Source: Methanofollis aquaemaris
GTDB taxonomy: Archaea > Halobacteriota > Methanomicrobia > Methanomicrobiales > Methanofollaceae
Assembly: GCF_017357525.1 (NCBI RefSeq)
Contig: NZ_CP036172.1
Span: 2,330,561-2,394,560 of the forward strand
Length of the DNA stretch: 64,000 nucleotides
Direction: 5' to 3'
The position numbers were made by a program, and so were the translations under genes. The number at the start of each line of letters is the position of its first letter. Within the stretch, counting starts at the first letter, position 1. The notes below the pieces were generated by a model. It worked only from the letters and a program-made list of their open reading frames with translations, was not told where the DNA came from and made no database searches. This document shows, piece by piece, positions 27,376 to 36,300 of this stretch.

Positions 27376-28902
27376 ATGAGCGATTCACAGATCAGTTTTG
27401 ATGAGGCAAAACTCACCAAGTATCAGGAGCTCCAGGAGGCCGGTCTCCCCATGTACCCGGCCCGGTTCGAGCGAGAGGTGACCCTGGCGGAGGTCAGGGA
27501 GCGGTACGCCGAGATCGGCCACGACCCGAGCGAGGAGGAGGTCACGACCGCCGGGCGGATCTACAGTGTCCGCCGTCACGGCAAGACCATCTTCGTCGAT
27601 GTCGGCGACGAGTCCACGAGGCTCCAGCTCTATGTCCGGAAAGACGACATCGGTGACGAGCCTTTTGATGCATTCAAGAAGTTTGTCGATACCGGGGATA
27701 TTGTCGGGGTCACCGGTCGGGTATTCAGGACCAAGATGGGCGAGATCACGATCTGGGTCAGCACATACCAGCTCCTGACCAAGTCGGTCTGCGCCATGCC
27801 CGAGAAGTTCCACGGGCTCAAGAACACCGAGATGCGCTACCGCCACCGCTACCTCGACTTGATCATGAACGCCGAGACCAGGGAGACCTTCAGGCTCAGG
27901 AGCAGGGCTATCGCCGAGCTGCGCACGTTCCTCAACTCCCGGGACTTCCTGGAGTTCGAGACCCCCACAGTCCAGCCGGTCTATGGCGGCGCCAATGCCC
28001 GGCCTTTCATGACCTACCACAATGCCCTTGAGCAGAAACTCTTCCTGCGGATCGCCCCCGAGCTCTACCTCAAGCGGCTCGTCGTCGGTGGGTTCGAGAA
28101 GGTCTACGAGATCGCGAAGAACTTCCGCAACGAGGATATCGACACCCATCACAACCCCGAGTTCTCGATGGTCGAGATCTACGCCGCCTACCACGACTAC
28201 CATGACATGATGAATCTCACCGAGGAGATCATCACCCACCTCGTCATCGGCACCCTCGGCACGTCGACGGTCACCTTCGAGGGGAACGAGATCTCCTTTG
28301 AGCGGCCCTGGCGGCGGCTCACGATGGAGGACGCGGTGAGGGAGTACGGCGGGATCGACGTCTTCGCCACCCCGGTGGAGGAACTCGCGGCTATCGCCGA
28401 GAAGGAGAAGATGGAGAAATACGAGGCTGCCGAGACTCACGGAGACTACCTTGCGCTCTTCTTCGAGCACTTCTGCGAGGACAAACTCATCCAGCCGACC
28501 TTCATCTACGACTTCCCGATCGAGAACTCGCCGCTCGCCAAGCGCCACCGTTCCAAGCCCGGCTTTACCGAGCGCTTCGAGCTCTTCGTGAACGGCATGG
28601 AACTTGCAAACGGGTTCTCCGAACTGAACGATCCCCTCGACCAGAAGGAGCGCTTCGAGGCACAGGACCTGAAGCGCCGTCTCGGCGACCTGGAGGCGCA
28701 GATGATCGACTACGACTTCATCAACGCCCTCGGCTACGGCATGCCCCCGACCGGCGGTGTCGGGATCGGGATCGACCGGACGATCATGCTCATCACCGGC
28801 AACGACTCCATCAAGGAGGTCATCCTCTTCCCGTCGATGCGGCGGCTCTCGCAGAACGACGACGGCGAGGGTGACGACCCCGCCGAGGAAGAACAGGAAT
28901 AA
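27376..28902 (+). CDS. lysS: Lysyl-tRNA synthetase, class II
   Basis: Charges tRNA-Lys; 508 residues. An N-terminal OB-fold anticodon-binding domain (residues about 55-150, GRIYSVRRHGKTIFVDVGD) precedes the class II catalytic core: motif 1 near FLEFETPTVQPVYGGANARP, motif 2 in FEKVYEIAKNFRNEDIDTHH with NPEFSMVEIYAAYHDY, motif 3 in GGVGIGIDRTIML. Many archaea use a class I LysRS, so the class II form fits the methanogen lineages that have it. A TATA-like AAAAATATAAGC lies at 27306-27317, and CACCCGG/CCGGGTG arms (27326-27332 and 27347-27353) could form a hairpin at the start of the leader. It is divergent from uvsE. Confidence 0.95.
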   Translation: MSDSQISFDEAKLTKYQELQEAGLPMYPARFEREVTLAEVRERYAEIGHDPSEEEVTTAGRIYSVRRHGKTIFVDVGDESTRLQLYVRKDDIGDEPFDAFKKFVDTGDIVGVTGRVFRTKMGEITIWVSTYQLLTKSVCAMPEKFHGLKNTEMRYRHRYLDLIMNAETRETFRLRSRAIAELRTFLNSRDFLEFETPTVQPVYGGANARPFMTYHNALEQKLFLRIAPELYLKRLVVGGFEKVYEIAKNFRNEDIDTHHNPEFSMVEIYAAYHDYHDMMNLTEEIITHLVIGTLGTSTVTFEGNEISFERPWRRLTMEDAVREYGGIDVFATPVEELAAIAEKEKMEKYEAAETHGDYLALFFEHFCEDKLIQPTFIYDFPIENSPLAKRHRSKPGFTERFELFVNGMELANGFSELNDPLDQKERFEAQDLKRRLGDLEAQMIDYDFINALGYGMPPTGGVGIGIDRTIMLITGNDSIKEVILFPSMRRLSQNDDGEGDDPAEEEQE

Positions 28903-28905
28903 TTC

Positions 28906-28913
28906 TTTTTTTT
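28906..28913 (+). terminator. T8 run after lysS
   Basis: Eight T residues four bases after the lysS stop codon, immediately followed by a family A repeat. Confidence 0.6.
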
Positions 28914-29030
28914 CTCTGTTGAATCGGGCATGAACCCCTGGCTCAACAAGCATACGTGATGAAAATTTCTCGTTGCAGTTCTCCTGAGTGGGGAGGGAAA
29001 CTTGATTCCTCTCCTTGCAACAGGGCACCT
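28914..29030 (+). repeat. Family A (GGGCATGA-type) intergenic element
   Basis: CTCTGTTGAATCGGGCATGA, CCCCTGGCTCAACAAGCATA, CGTGATGAAAATTTCTCG, then AAACTTGATTCCTCTCC. Same orientation as lysS and directly behind its T-run. Confidence 0.7.
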
Positions 29031-29112
29031 GAAGGATACTGTTCAAATGCCGCCCCCCGGTGCGAGAGCGTGACATAAATTCTTCGTTTTTCTGTGGGGC
29101 GGGCGGTCTGAT

Positions 29113-29187
29113 CGATGTACCTTCCCCAACACTCTCGCCGGGGGCGCTGCCCCCGGACCCCGGGACGAAGATAGGGGTGGGAAGGCA
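29113..29187 (+). repeat. Nested-hairpin repeat unit (family B)
   Basis: TCGATGTACCTTCCCC ... GCCGGGGGCGCTGCCCCCGG ... GGGTGGGAAGGCA; inner hairpin intact. Its 5' side carries the GGGCGGTCTGATC lead-in shared with the composite copies. Confidence 0.7.
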
Positions 29188-29228
29188 GAAAGCCGGATCG
29201 TTCTGAGGGTGTTGTTCCAGAGATTATT

Positions 29229-29401
29229 GCCACCCCGCCCCTATCTTCGTCGTGGGGGGGGTCCGGGGGGTCTCCCCCCGGCAGGAGAGCGTGAGGGAAC
29301 ATACTCTATTTTCTCTGTGAGTGGCACGTCGGATCACTCACCTTCCTCTGTCAAATCGCGCCGGGGGCGCTGCCCCCGCCTCGGGATAGGGCGGGGAAGG
29401 C
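29229..29401 (+). repeat. Composite palindromic repeat (B'-centre-B), copy 3
   Basis: Reversed half CCGCCCCTATCTTCGTCGTG with a GGGGGGTCTCCCCCC hairpin, centre with AGTGGCACGTCGGATCAC, forward half CACCTTCC ... GCCGGGGGCGCTGCCCCCG ... GGGCGGGGAAGGC. The single unit 40 bases to its left makes this the densest cluster in the middle of the window. Confidence 0.7.
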
Positions 29402-29824
29402 TGAATGAAAGACCCTGAAAAGCGTGTTGCTGTTCTCGGTGCTATCCTGACGTGCGGAGTCGGGGGCCAGCCAAACCCCTGCAAAAAGCCCTGTTAGGAG
29501 GTTTTCAACAACGCCACATCCACATTCAATCGCGCCGAGATCCGTCCATTCTCCCTGCCCTTCAGCCCGTTGTATCAGAGGCCCCGGACACATCATATCT
29601 CTCACACTCATGTCGGCCCGCAGAAGTCGGATATAATGCCTGCTCTTTCCCGCATATTGTGAACGCGCTCTATTCTGCCGACATTCCTCAGTCTCCTCCA
29701 TATGGGCAGGGATCCGATCGCCCATCCCCGAATCCGGGGCAAATATGGGCATATCTGCCCCCCCAGGACCCGGCAGGCACCGCCGACCGGAAGGTCTATT
29801 CCCTCCCCTCTCCGAGGGAGGGGG
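29402..29824. other. Gene-free spacer upstream of carbamate kinase
   Basis: The first 70 bases (GTGTTGCTGTTCTCGGTGC, TATCCTGACGTGCGGAG) are the repeat tail also seen after the composites at 9506 and 40291. The rest is unremarkable; the carbamate kinase frame stays open back to 29702, but without protein-like sequence. Confidence 0.4.
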
Positions 29825-30760
29825 ATGAAGATCGTCGCGGCCCTCGGCGGGAACGCCATCATCAGATATCGTGAAAAGGGGACGGCGGAGGAGCAACTCG
29901 GCCACATCGATGCAGCGATCGCCCCCCTGGCCAGGATGATCGCCGCCGGCCACCAGGTTCTCGTCACCCATGGCAACGGTCCGCAGGTGGGGGACATCCT
30001 TCTCCAGAATGAGTGCGCAAAAGATGCGGTGCCGCGGATGCCCCTCGACATCTGCGGTGCGGAGAGTCAGGGGATGATCGGGTACATGATCCAGCAGTGC
30101 ATGCAGAACCGCCTGGAGAGCCTCGGAGTGGGGGCGCCGGTCGCGGCCGTGCTGACCAGAACCCTCGTCGACGGTGCCGACCCGGCCTTTGCCGTTCCTT
30201 CCAAGGCGATCGGGCCCTATTACACCGGGGCGGAGGCGCAATCTCTCGGCGAGGCCGAAGGTTGGACCGTGCGCGAGGAAGCAGGGAGGGGGTGGCGGCG
30301 CCTCGTCCCCTCCCCCGCGCCGTCTGAGATCCTTGAGGCCGGGGCGATCAGGACGTTCTTCGAAAGCGGGGCCGTCGTCATCGCCGGGGGCGGCGGCGGG
30401 GTTCCGGTCGTCAGGGAGGCGGACGGACTCCGGGGGGTCGAGGCCGTCGTCGACAAAGACCTTGCCGCGGAACGACTTGCCTCCGCCGTCGGTGCAGACC
30501 ACCTCCTCATGCTCACCGATGTCGGGGGTGCGTACCTGGACTTCGGCGGGGCAGAAGAGGAGATGATCCTGAGCATGGACGCACAAGACGCGCGACTGCT
30601 CCTCGCACGCGGTGAGTTCGGGGCCGGGACGATGGCCCCGAAGATCGAGGCCGCCGTCAGGTTTGTCGAGGGGGGCGGGGGGACCGCGGTCATCGCCCAC
30701 CTCGACGCCGCCGAAGAGGCACTCGCCGGCCGGGCCGGGACGCGGGTCACCCCCGCCTGA
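29825..30760 (+). CDS. arcC: Carbamate kinase
   Basis: Makes ATP and carbamate from carbamoyl phosphate and ADP (or the reverse); 311 residues, normal length. Motifs: N-terminal KIVAALGGNAII, the phosphate-binding THGNGPQVGDILLQNE, IGYMIQQCMQN, VIAGGGGGVPVV, VVDKDLAAERLA and MLTDVGGAYLDF. The ATG at 29825 follows a GGGAGGGGG stretch that serves as ribosome-binding site. Its 3' end overlaps by 14 bases the 3' end of a convergent arginine deiminase-like gene. Together they supply the first and last steps of the arginine deiminase pathway; the ornithine carbamoyltransferase that would link them is not here. Confidence 0.93.
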   Translation: MKIVAALGGNAIIRYREKGTAEEQLGHIDAAIAPLARMIAAGHQVLVTHGNGPQVGDILLQNECAKDAVPRMPLDICGAESQGMIGYMIQQCMQNRLESLGVGAPVAAVLTRTLVDGADPAFAVPSKAIGPYYTGAEAQSLGEAEGWTVREEAGRGWRRLVPSPAPSEILEAGAIRTFFESGAVVIAGGGGGVPVVREADGLRGVEAVVDKDLAAERLASAVGADHLLMLTDVGGAYLDFGGAEEEMILSMDAQDARLLLARGEFGAGTMAPKIEAAVRFVEGGGGTAVIAHLDAAEEALAGRAGTRVTPA

Positions 30761-31964
30761 CCGGGCAGGTCATGCAGTGCGCCCCGCCGTACCCCCCGGT
30801 GGCATGATGCAGGTCGATGGGGGTCATCTCCACCCCCTCGGCATAGACCTCCTTTTTGAACGGGAAAAATTCGGCATCCAGCCTGAGCTGCCGGTAGTCG
30901 GTCTCGGCCTGTGCGAGCAGACGGTCATAGACTCCGGGTTTCGCCGCCGCCCGCATCCGCAGCCTCTTGATCACCGCCCGAGCGACCTGCCCGGTGTCGA
31001 CGGCGACACACTCGCGTTCACGGACACAGAGGAAGTTCGCGGCATAGCAGAGTTGTTCGAGGGTGGTGACCGGAACGATGGAGAAGTCCTTCTCCTTCAG
31101 GAACCCGGCAAGACTCCCCTCCCAGCCGGTCGGGCGGTAGATCCCGGATTCGTTGGCGAGCACCTTCACCTCGGCCCGTTCGAGGAGTGCGGGATTTCCA
31201 ACGGCAACCCCGTCTCCGGCCAGGTTGCAGTAGGTATCCAGGTGCATGTTCACCATCGGGTCGGCACCCTCGATGAGGGGATGGACCGGTTCCCGGACCA
31301 CTGCCACCTCGTCGAAACTTGAACCCGCCCACAGAAGGGCGTCGGCGCCCTCGCGGTCGGTCCTGGAACCATATCCGAGAAGGGCGAACTTCCCGGCAGG
31401 GATGAAGTCCCCTCCCTCGAGATGGCCGCGCCTGATCAGCCCCACCGGCCCTGCGCCGATGGCGGAGAGAGCGATCCCGGTGAGCGCCCCCTCACGCTGC
31501 CGTTCGGTCGTTGCCATCCGCCCCATCACCATTCCCTGATCGGTGCAGACCTGCTGGTCACGCATAAAGTAGAGATTGTGCATCGTACCCCGCAGGGTGA
31601 CCTCTCCTCCGTTCTGGCAGGCGCCGAGAATGGCGCGGGCAAGAAGGTGCCGGTCGTCCCTTCCGGCGAGGGCCAGGTCCGTCTCTCCGGCCGGTTCTTC
31701 GGCAAGGTTCAGAAGTGTCTCACGGTGCCTTGGGTTCTGCACCCCCTCAAGGGCCGCGTCGGTCAGTCGGTGGACACGTACACCAAACTCATCCTTCAAT
31801 ACCTCACAGAGTCTCTGATGTTCTCTGTGGGCGGCATCCAGGTTGAAAAAACGTTCGTAGAGATGTTTTTTAGGAGATATGAGTGCAAAAAACACTTCTA
31901 TCCCCGGTTCGTGCATGAGAACGCCATGCAGCCTGTGCCATTCAGCTTGGGCTCTGGCACGCAT
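30747..31964 (-). CDS. Arginine deiminase-family amidinohydrolase
   Basis: Converts arginine (or a close guanidino substrate) to citrulline and ammonia; 405 residues, the length of bacterial ArcA. All pentein-fold catalytic positions are recognisable: Asp in HNLYFMRDQQV, Glu in GHLEGGDFIPAG, His and Asp in MHLDTYCNLAGDG, and the nucleophilic Cys in GGYGGAHCMTCPVRRG near the C terminus. A TATA-like TTATAAATATT lies about 29 bases upstream of the ATG, implying a leaderless transcript. Being next to carbamate kinase supports an arginine-catabolic role, but the sequence is divergent from bacterial ArcA, so related substrates cannot be excluded. Confidence 0.82.
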   Translation of the reverse strand: MRARAQAEWHRLHGVLMHEPGIEVFFALISPKKHLYERFFNLDAAHREHQRLCEVLKDEFGVRVHRLTDAALEGVQNPRHRETLLNLAEEPAGETDLALAGRDDRHLLARAILGACQNGGEVTLRGTMHNLYFMRDQQVCTDQGMVMGRMATTERQREGALTGIALSAIGAGPVGLIRRGHLEGGDFIPAGKFALLGYGSRTDREGADALLWAGSSFDEVAVVREPVHPLIEGADPMVNMHLDTYCNLAGDGVAVGNPALLERAEVKVLANESGIYRPTGWEGSLAGFLKEKDFSIVPVTTLEQLCYAANFLCVRERECVAVDTGQVARAVIKRLRMRAAAKPGVYDRLLAQAETDYRQLRLDAEFFPFKKEVYAEGVEMTPIDLHHATGGYGGAHCMTCPVRRG

Positions 31965-31987
31965 GATCTCTCAGACCCATATCACAA

Positions 31988-32000
31988 TATTTATAATTTC
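31988..32000 (-). promoter_or_regulatory. TATA box of the arginine deiminase-like gene
   Basis: AT-rich core TTATAAATATT on the minus strand, about 29 bases upstream of the ATG at 31964. Confidence 0.5.
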
Positions 32001-32124
32001 CTGCATTGCCTGGAAAGAGCGGCATATCATCCGAGGTTCCTTTTACCGATAAAAAAGATTTCCTGGACAATAATAGTCAACTGATGGCTCTGGTTCCGGA
32101 ATATAATCGATCCATTCATCTATA

Positions 32125-33117
32125 GTGAGATTCCAGATCAATCAAGACCACGACGTGTGGGAATGGTGTTTACGACATATGACTGAAAAGGCTCGTGCAT
32201 GGGTGACGGTCGCCGGTTTCGGTGGGCATATAAAGGCGACCAGGACAACCCTGACCGTGAGGAAGAAAAATGAGGAGAGGCAATACGACATCAGGGACGT
32301 CGGCCACCTCATCGTCGTCGGCGGACACACCATCCACACCTCGGCCGTCATCTCTCTGCTCAGGGCCGGTGCTTTCATCTCGATCTTCGATGCCGACGGT
32401 CAACCTGCCGGTCAACTCACCCCCCCCGGCATGGGCGACGCCGCCACCGCACTCAGAAGTGCACAGAACCGGGCTTTTGGTCATACCTACGCCCTGGCCT
32501 TTGCAGAAAAAGCGATGAACGAACGTCTCCTTGCCATCGAACGCTACGGCAATGCCTCCGGATGGGATCTCCTCTATGAAGGCGAACTTGAGTTTCTCCA
32601 TCGATCGCGCGAGGAATATCCTTTCCTCATCAAGATGGACGAACTCCGCCGGCTCCATCAGATGAGCACCGATATGTACTATGAAGTGATGGGCCGCACC
32701 CTGCCGGGAGGACTGGAATTTCAGCGGCGGACAAAGAGGCCACACCCCGACCCCGTCAATGCAATGCTCTCTTTTGGCTATGCCGTACTGTACAGTGCGG
32801 CAAATGTTGCCGTTATCGCTGCCGGCCTTGACCCGGACCACGGCGTCTTCAAGGAGGGCCCTGGCGGTCTGGTCTATGATGTCATCGACGGGTTCAAGCC
32901 GACCATGGTGGATGATCCGGTCTTCGCCCTCGCACGCGCCGGGCTCGGGCGGGGAGAATATGAAACCGGTATCGGGCGGTGTGTCCTCTCCGAATGCCTG
33001 GCCACTCGCCTCCTTTCGGTCCTCCATCGGACGATCCGGGAGGAGCGGGTGACCGCTGTTGTCAGGGATCTTGCTCACTCACTGAAGACCGGGGAGAATT
33101 TCTCTCCGGTCTATTGA
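32125..33117 (+). CDS. cas1: Solitary Cas1-like protein with substituted catalytic residues
   Basis: Homologue of the CRISPR integrase Cas1 (330 residues from GTG, 312 from the ATG at 32179). The N-terminal beta domain (LTVRKKNEERQYDIRDVGHL, IVVGG) and the C-terminal helical domain are clear: KRPHPDPVNAMLSFGYAVLY, AGLDPDHGVF, LVYDVIDGFKP. By eye alignment to the family pattern IEG.AA..YF ... GLDP.LGFLH ... L.LDLMEEFRP, the metal-binding Glu is His178, the His is Lys243, and only Asp252 remains. No cas2, effector gene, CRISPR array, DNA polymerase or terminal repeats are nearby, so it is neither part of a CRISPR locus nor an obvious casposon. A TATA-like AATATAAT at 32099 leaves both starts possible; GGTG precedes the ATG. 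Its 3' end overlaps the convergent acylphosphatase gene by 7 bases. Confidence 0.85.
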   Translation: MRFQINQDHDVWEWCLRHMTEKARAWVTVAGFGGHIKATRTTLTVRKKNEERQYDIRDVGHLIVVGGHTIHTSAVISLLRAGAFISIFDADGQPAGQLTPPGMGDAATALRSAQNRAFGHTYALAFAEKAMNERLLAIERYGNASGWDLLYEGELEFLHRSREEYPFLIKMDELRRLHQMSTDMYYEVMGRTLPGGLEFQRRTKRPHPDPVNAMLSFGYAVLYSAANVAVIAAGLDPDHGVFKEGPGGLVYDVIDGFKPTMVDDPVFALARAGLGRGEYETGIGRCVLSECLATRLLSVLHRTIREERVTAVVRDLAHSLKTGENFSPVY

Positions 33118-33389
33118 ACTGCCTCGCGCCCGACCGTGAAGTCGGCATAAAGTCGTGTTTCAAGAGGCTCGGTCTCGATCTCTTTGATCACCGCCCGTGG
33201 GCACTCATAGACCATGGCGACAAATTTTTCAAGAACTGCAGGGTCGCCGGTGGCAGTGATCTCGACGGTTCCATCGTTGCAGTTGACCACTTCCCCGCAG
33301 ACCCCGAGGTTCACGGCGATCTTTCTGGTACATGCCCGAAAACCGACGTGCTGAACTTTTCCCGAGACCAGGATCCGGACGGTCTTCAA
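33111..33389 (-). CDS. acyP: Acylphosphatase
   Basis: Hydrolyses acyl phosphates such as acetyl or carbamoyl phosphate; 92 residues, standard size. The signature LVSGKVQHVGFRACTRK at residues 7-23 contains the phosphate-binding loop and catalytic Arg, and NLGVCGEVVNCNDGTVEI supplies the catalytic Asn and second signature. Its start overlaps the stop of the large upstream gene by four bases (ATGA), so translation is coupled to the 1,192-residue protein. Confidence 0.92.
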   Translation of the reverse strand: MKTVRILVSGKVQHVGFRACTRKIAVNLGVCGEVVNCNDGTVEITATGDPAVLEKFVAMVYECPRAVIKEIETEPLETRLYADFTVGREAVQ

Positions 33390-36300
33390 ACCTCCCGCCC
33401 CTCCTGGAGGATCCGGATCACTACATCCAGTTCGTTGAAGACCTCGTCGCGCAGGTCGTCCTGCCTGATGTTCGTCGCTGCGTTCACGGCCATCCCGATG
33501 ATGTCTCTGCTCTTTTTCCGCTCGCCTGCCTCGTGAAGGGAGAGAGCAAGGTCGGAGAGTACATAGACCCGCCTGGAGAGCGGTCTGATGATACTCGCCT
33601 CGTCGAGACCGACGAGAAGGAGATTTTCGGCGGTCCGCCCCATCTCGGCGTCACGGAAGATGACAAAGAGCTCGAAGCAGTATCGTGCCCTCTGTGCACG
33701 GTCGGAGATGTTTTCAATGAGATATTCTATTGAGGAGGTGTCCGGATGAGTGGCATGAGCGACGATGACCTCCTGGCTTGCATCGATCAGGCGGTTGTAT
33801 GCCGGGTCTGTGATCTGCTCTTCCGGGCTGACTCCGAGTTGTTCGAAGATCCGATGCCTGATCACCTCGTTTTCAATGCCCTTGATCACGGCAAGTCCTT
33901 CTCGCCGCAGGTCTTCGTCTCCTTCTGCTGCGGCGAGCATAAGATACATGTGACTGACGCCCTTCTTCACCATGGCGGCGACGACCGGGATTTCGATCTC
34001 GGTGGTGAGATGATCGGCCTCCTGAAGAAGGGCCAGGGCATCGCCTTCTTCCCCGTATTTTTCTGCGAGTGGGACGACTGAAAGGAGCATGGAGGCCCGG
34101 TCGTAGGCGAGCGGAATCTCTTCGATGCCGCCGTAGATCTGTTTCATGACCTCATGCGTTTGCCCGCCCTCGGTGAGCATTCCGAAGGCGGCGACCAGCG
34201 AGTTGACGAAGTCGGCCGGGTCGATGATCTCGTTGATGAGGGCGATGACCTCGTCGACATTCTTCTCCTGGGGTTTGATGGCATGGAGGCTGACCAGTGA
34301 GAAGACAAGGTGCTTGCGTACGACCCCGCCCATCTCGAAATCTATGAGAGGCAGGAGTGATTTTGCTTCGTTAAAGCAGGTATATGCTTCATCTGTCTCC
34401 ACTTTTGCCATCAGGCCTGCGAGGTCTGAGAGTATGAGGGCCTTCTCGTATGGGAGATCCATTGCCCTGGTCCCCTCATGTACACTCCTGAGGAGGGCGC
34501 CCGCCCGTTCATGGTCATGGATCCGCAGGTAACTCTCAGAAAGAGTACACATCCCGGAATAGCGCGTATAAAGATTTGCGATATGGACGAAGAGGGCGCG
34601 CGTCAGTTCCATGACCTCGGGCGACTCTTTCGCGTATTCGAGACGCTGGAGAAGGAAGGCCATCATCTCATAGGGGTCGGTGGACGGCAGATCGTCGACA
34701 TATTCCTCGAACTCGGCTGAGACGCGTGTCACCATGGCGTCCTGCTCCGCCTCGCTCCGGATCTCCAGCAGGAGCATCGCCATCGGAATGGCAAAGTAGG
34801 GGCTCCTGTTCTTCTTCAGGTACTCGGTGATGATGTCGATCCCCCGGGCAAGCCTGATCGAGTACCGCCGCTCGCTGACCGTCTCCCGGAGGATCTCGGT
34901 GGAACGCCTGAAGACCGCCATCCTGTTCTCCAGGAGGGCCTGGTCGCCGGCGATGAGGGGTTCTGCCATCATCCGGCAGCCGACCCTGATGAAGCCCTCG
35001 GTGATCCCCTCGAGAAGTTGCTGGCGGAGCGAGGGATCCTCGATCTCCCTCGCGATATCGTAGGCGTTCTCCAGGGCATGGGGTGCCATCGTATCGATCC
35101 CGTACTTCACCATCCCCCTGACGATATTGCCGGTGGTGTACAGGCCGTACTCCCGTTCAAGGAGGGGGTCGGTCCAGCCGCGCATTCTCTTGAGGAGTGT
35201 GAGGTCGCCCTGGGCGACGGCGAGATCGGCGGCCCGGTCGATGACACTGCAGAGTGCCTCGGAACGGGCTTTTTGTCCTCGGATCTCACAGGTGAGCCCG
35301 ACTGCACGCTGGAGGACATCACGGTTCCGATGTACAAACCCGAAGTCGGCCATGTCGGCGACGATCCTGGCGACCGCCATGCTGGCGATGGTCGGGCTTC
35401 TGATCTGCCGGGCGATCTCGATGAGGTACGAGGGGTCGAGATGGTCGATGAACCGCCGCTCGATGAGTTGGTCGATCGCGCCGAGGAGTTGCTCGTCGCG
35501 GTGGCGGTGGAGGTTGGCGAGGGCCACGAGGGAGGAGATGTGATGGATAATCTCGTTGAGGTCTGTGTCTTTGCAGATGTGGGTGATGCTCCGCTGGATC
35601 AGGCTCTCCTTTGTGCTGGTGTCCATCCGCTCGAAGACCCTGGTCTGGACCTGGTCGACCCGGTCGCGCAGCACCCCGTTGCTCACCAGCATCACCGAGG
35701 TGTCCCAGAACTGCATGCCGATCTGGACGATCTCGCTGAACGAGGGGATCTTGGCATAGATATCGATGGCATGGGAGAACGCCCCGCGTTCCAGCAGGGT
35801 GTGGACCAGGGTCAGGTAGATGGTGAATGCCCGGTGGCCCGAGACCGCCTCTTCAACAATGGGGACGATCTCAATGATGAACCGCGCCTCGCCGGTCCGT
35901 TCGACGACGGCGATCCCGGCCTTGACAATCTCCTTGATCTGGACCTCTTCGTCGGGCCCCAGCATGGAGTTGAGCCTGAGCCCGGCCTCGAAGTAGTACG
36001 GGTCACCGAGGCGTTCGGCCGCGCCGAGCAGTTCCCCGATGATTGCCTGGAGGGTGAAGGGGTAGGTCTTCTCCACTTCTTCAAGGGTGGAGATGACTGC
36101 TCCCTTGTCATGGCCCCTCGCGATCATTTCATCGGTGAGAGATGCGGTGATCTCGGCGACCTCTTCGTTTTGCAGGTCGGAGAGTGTCCTGAGGACGGAC
36201 ATGATGTCGGAGATCTGGGTGCTGAGCGGTGACTTCCAGGCCTGACTGATGATGGAGGCGAAGCAGTTGGTCCGTCTGATCTTCTGTCTGATCTCGGCGG

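Noticed and set aside
31965-33400. CRISPR array or other cas genes near cas1
   Set aside because: No regularly spaced direct repeats and no cas2 or effector-like frame on either side; neighbours are an arginine deiminase-like enzyme and acylphosphatase.
31000-34000. Casposon carrying the solitary cas1
   Set aside because: No family B DNA polymerase, no terminal inverted repeats and no target-site duplication seen; adjacent genes are ordinary chromosomal ones.
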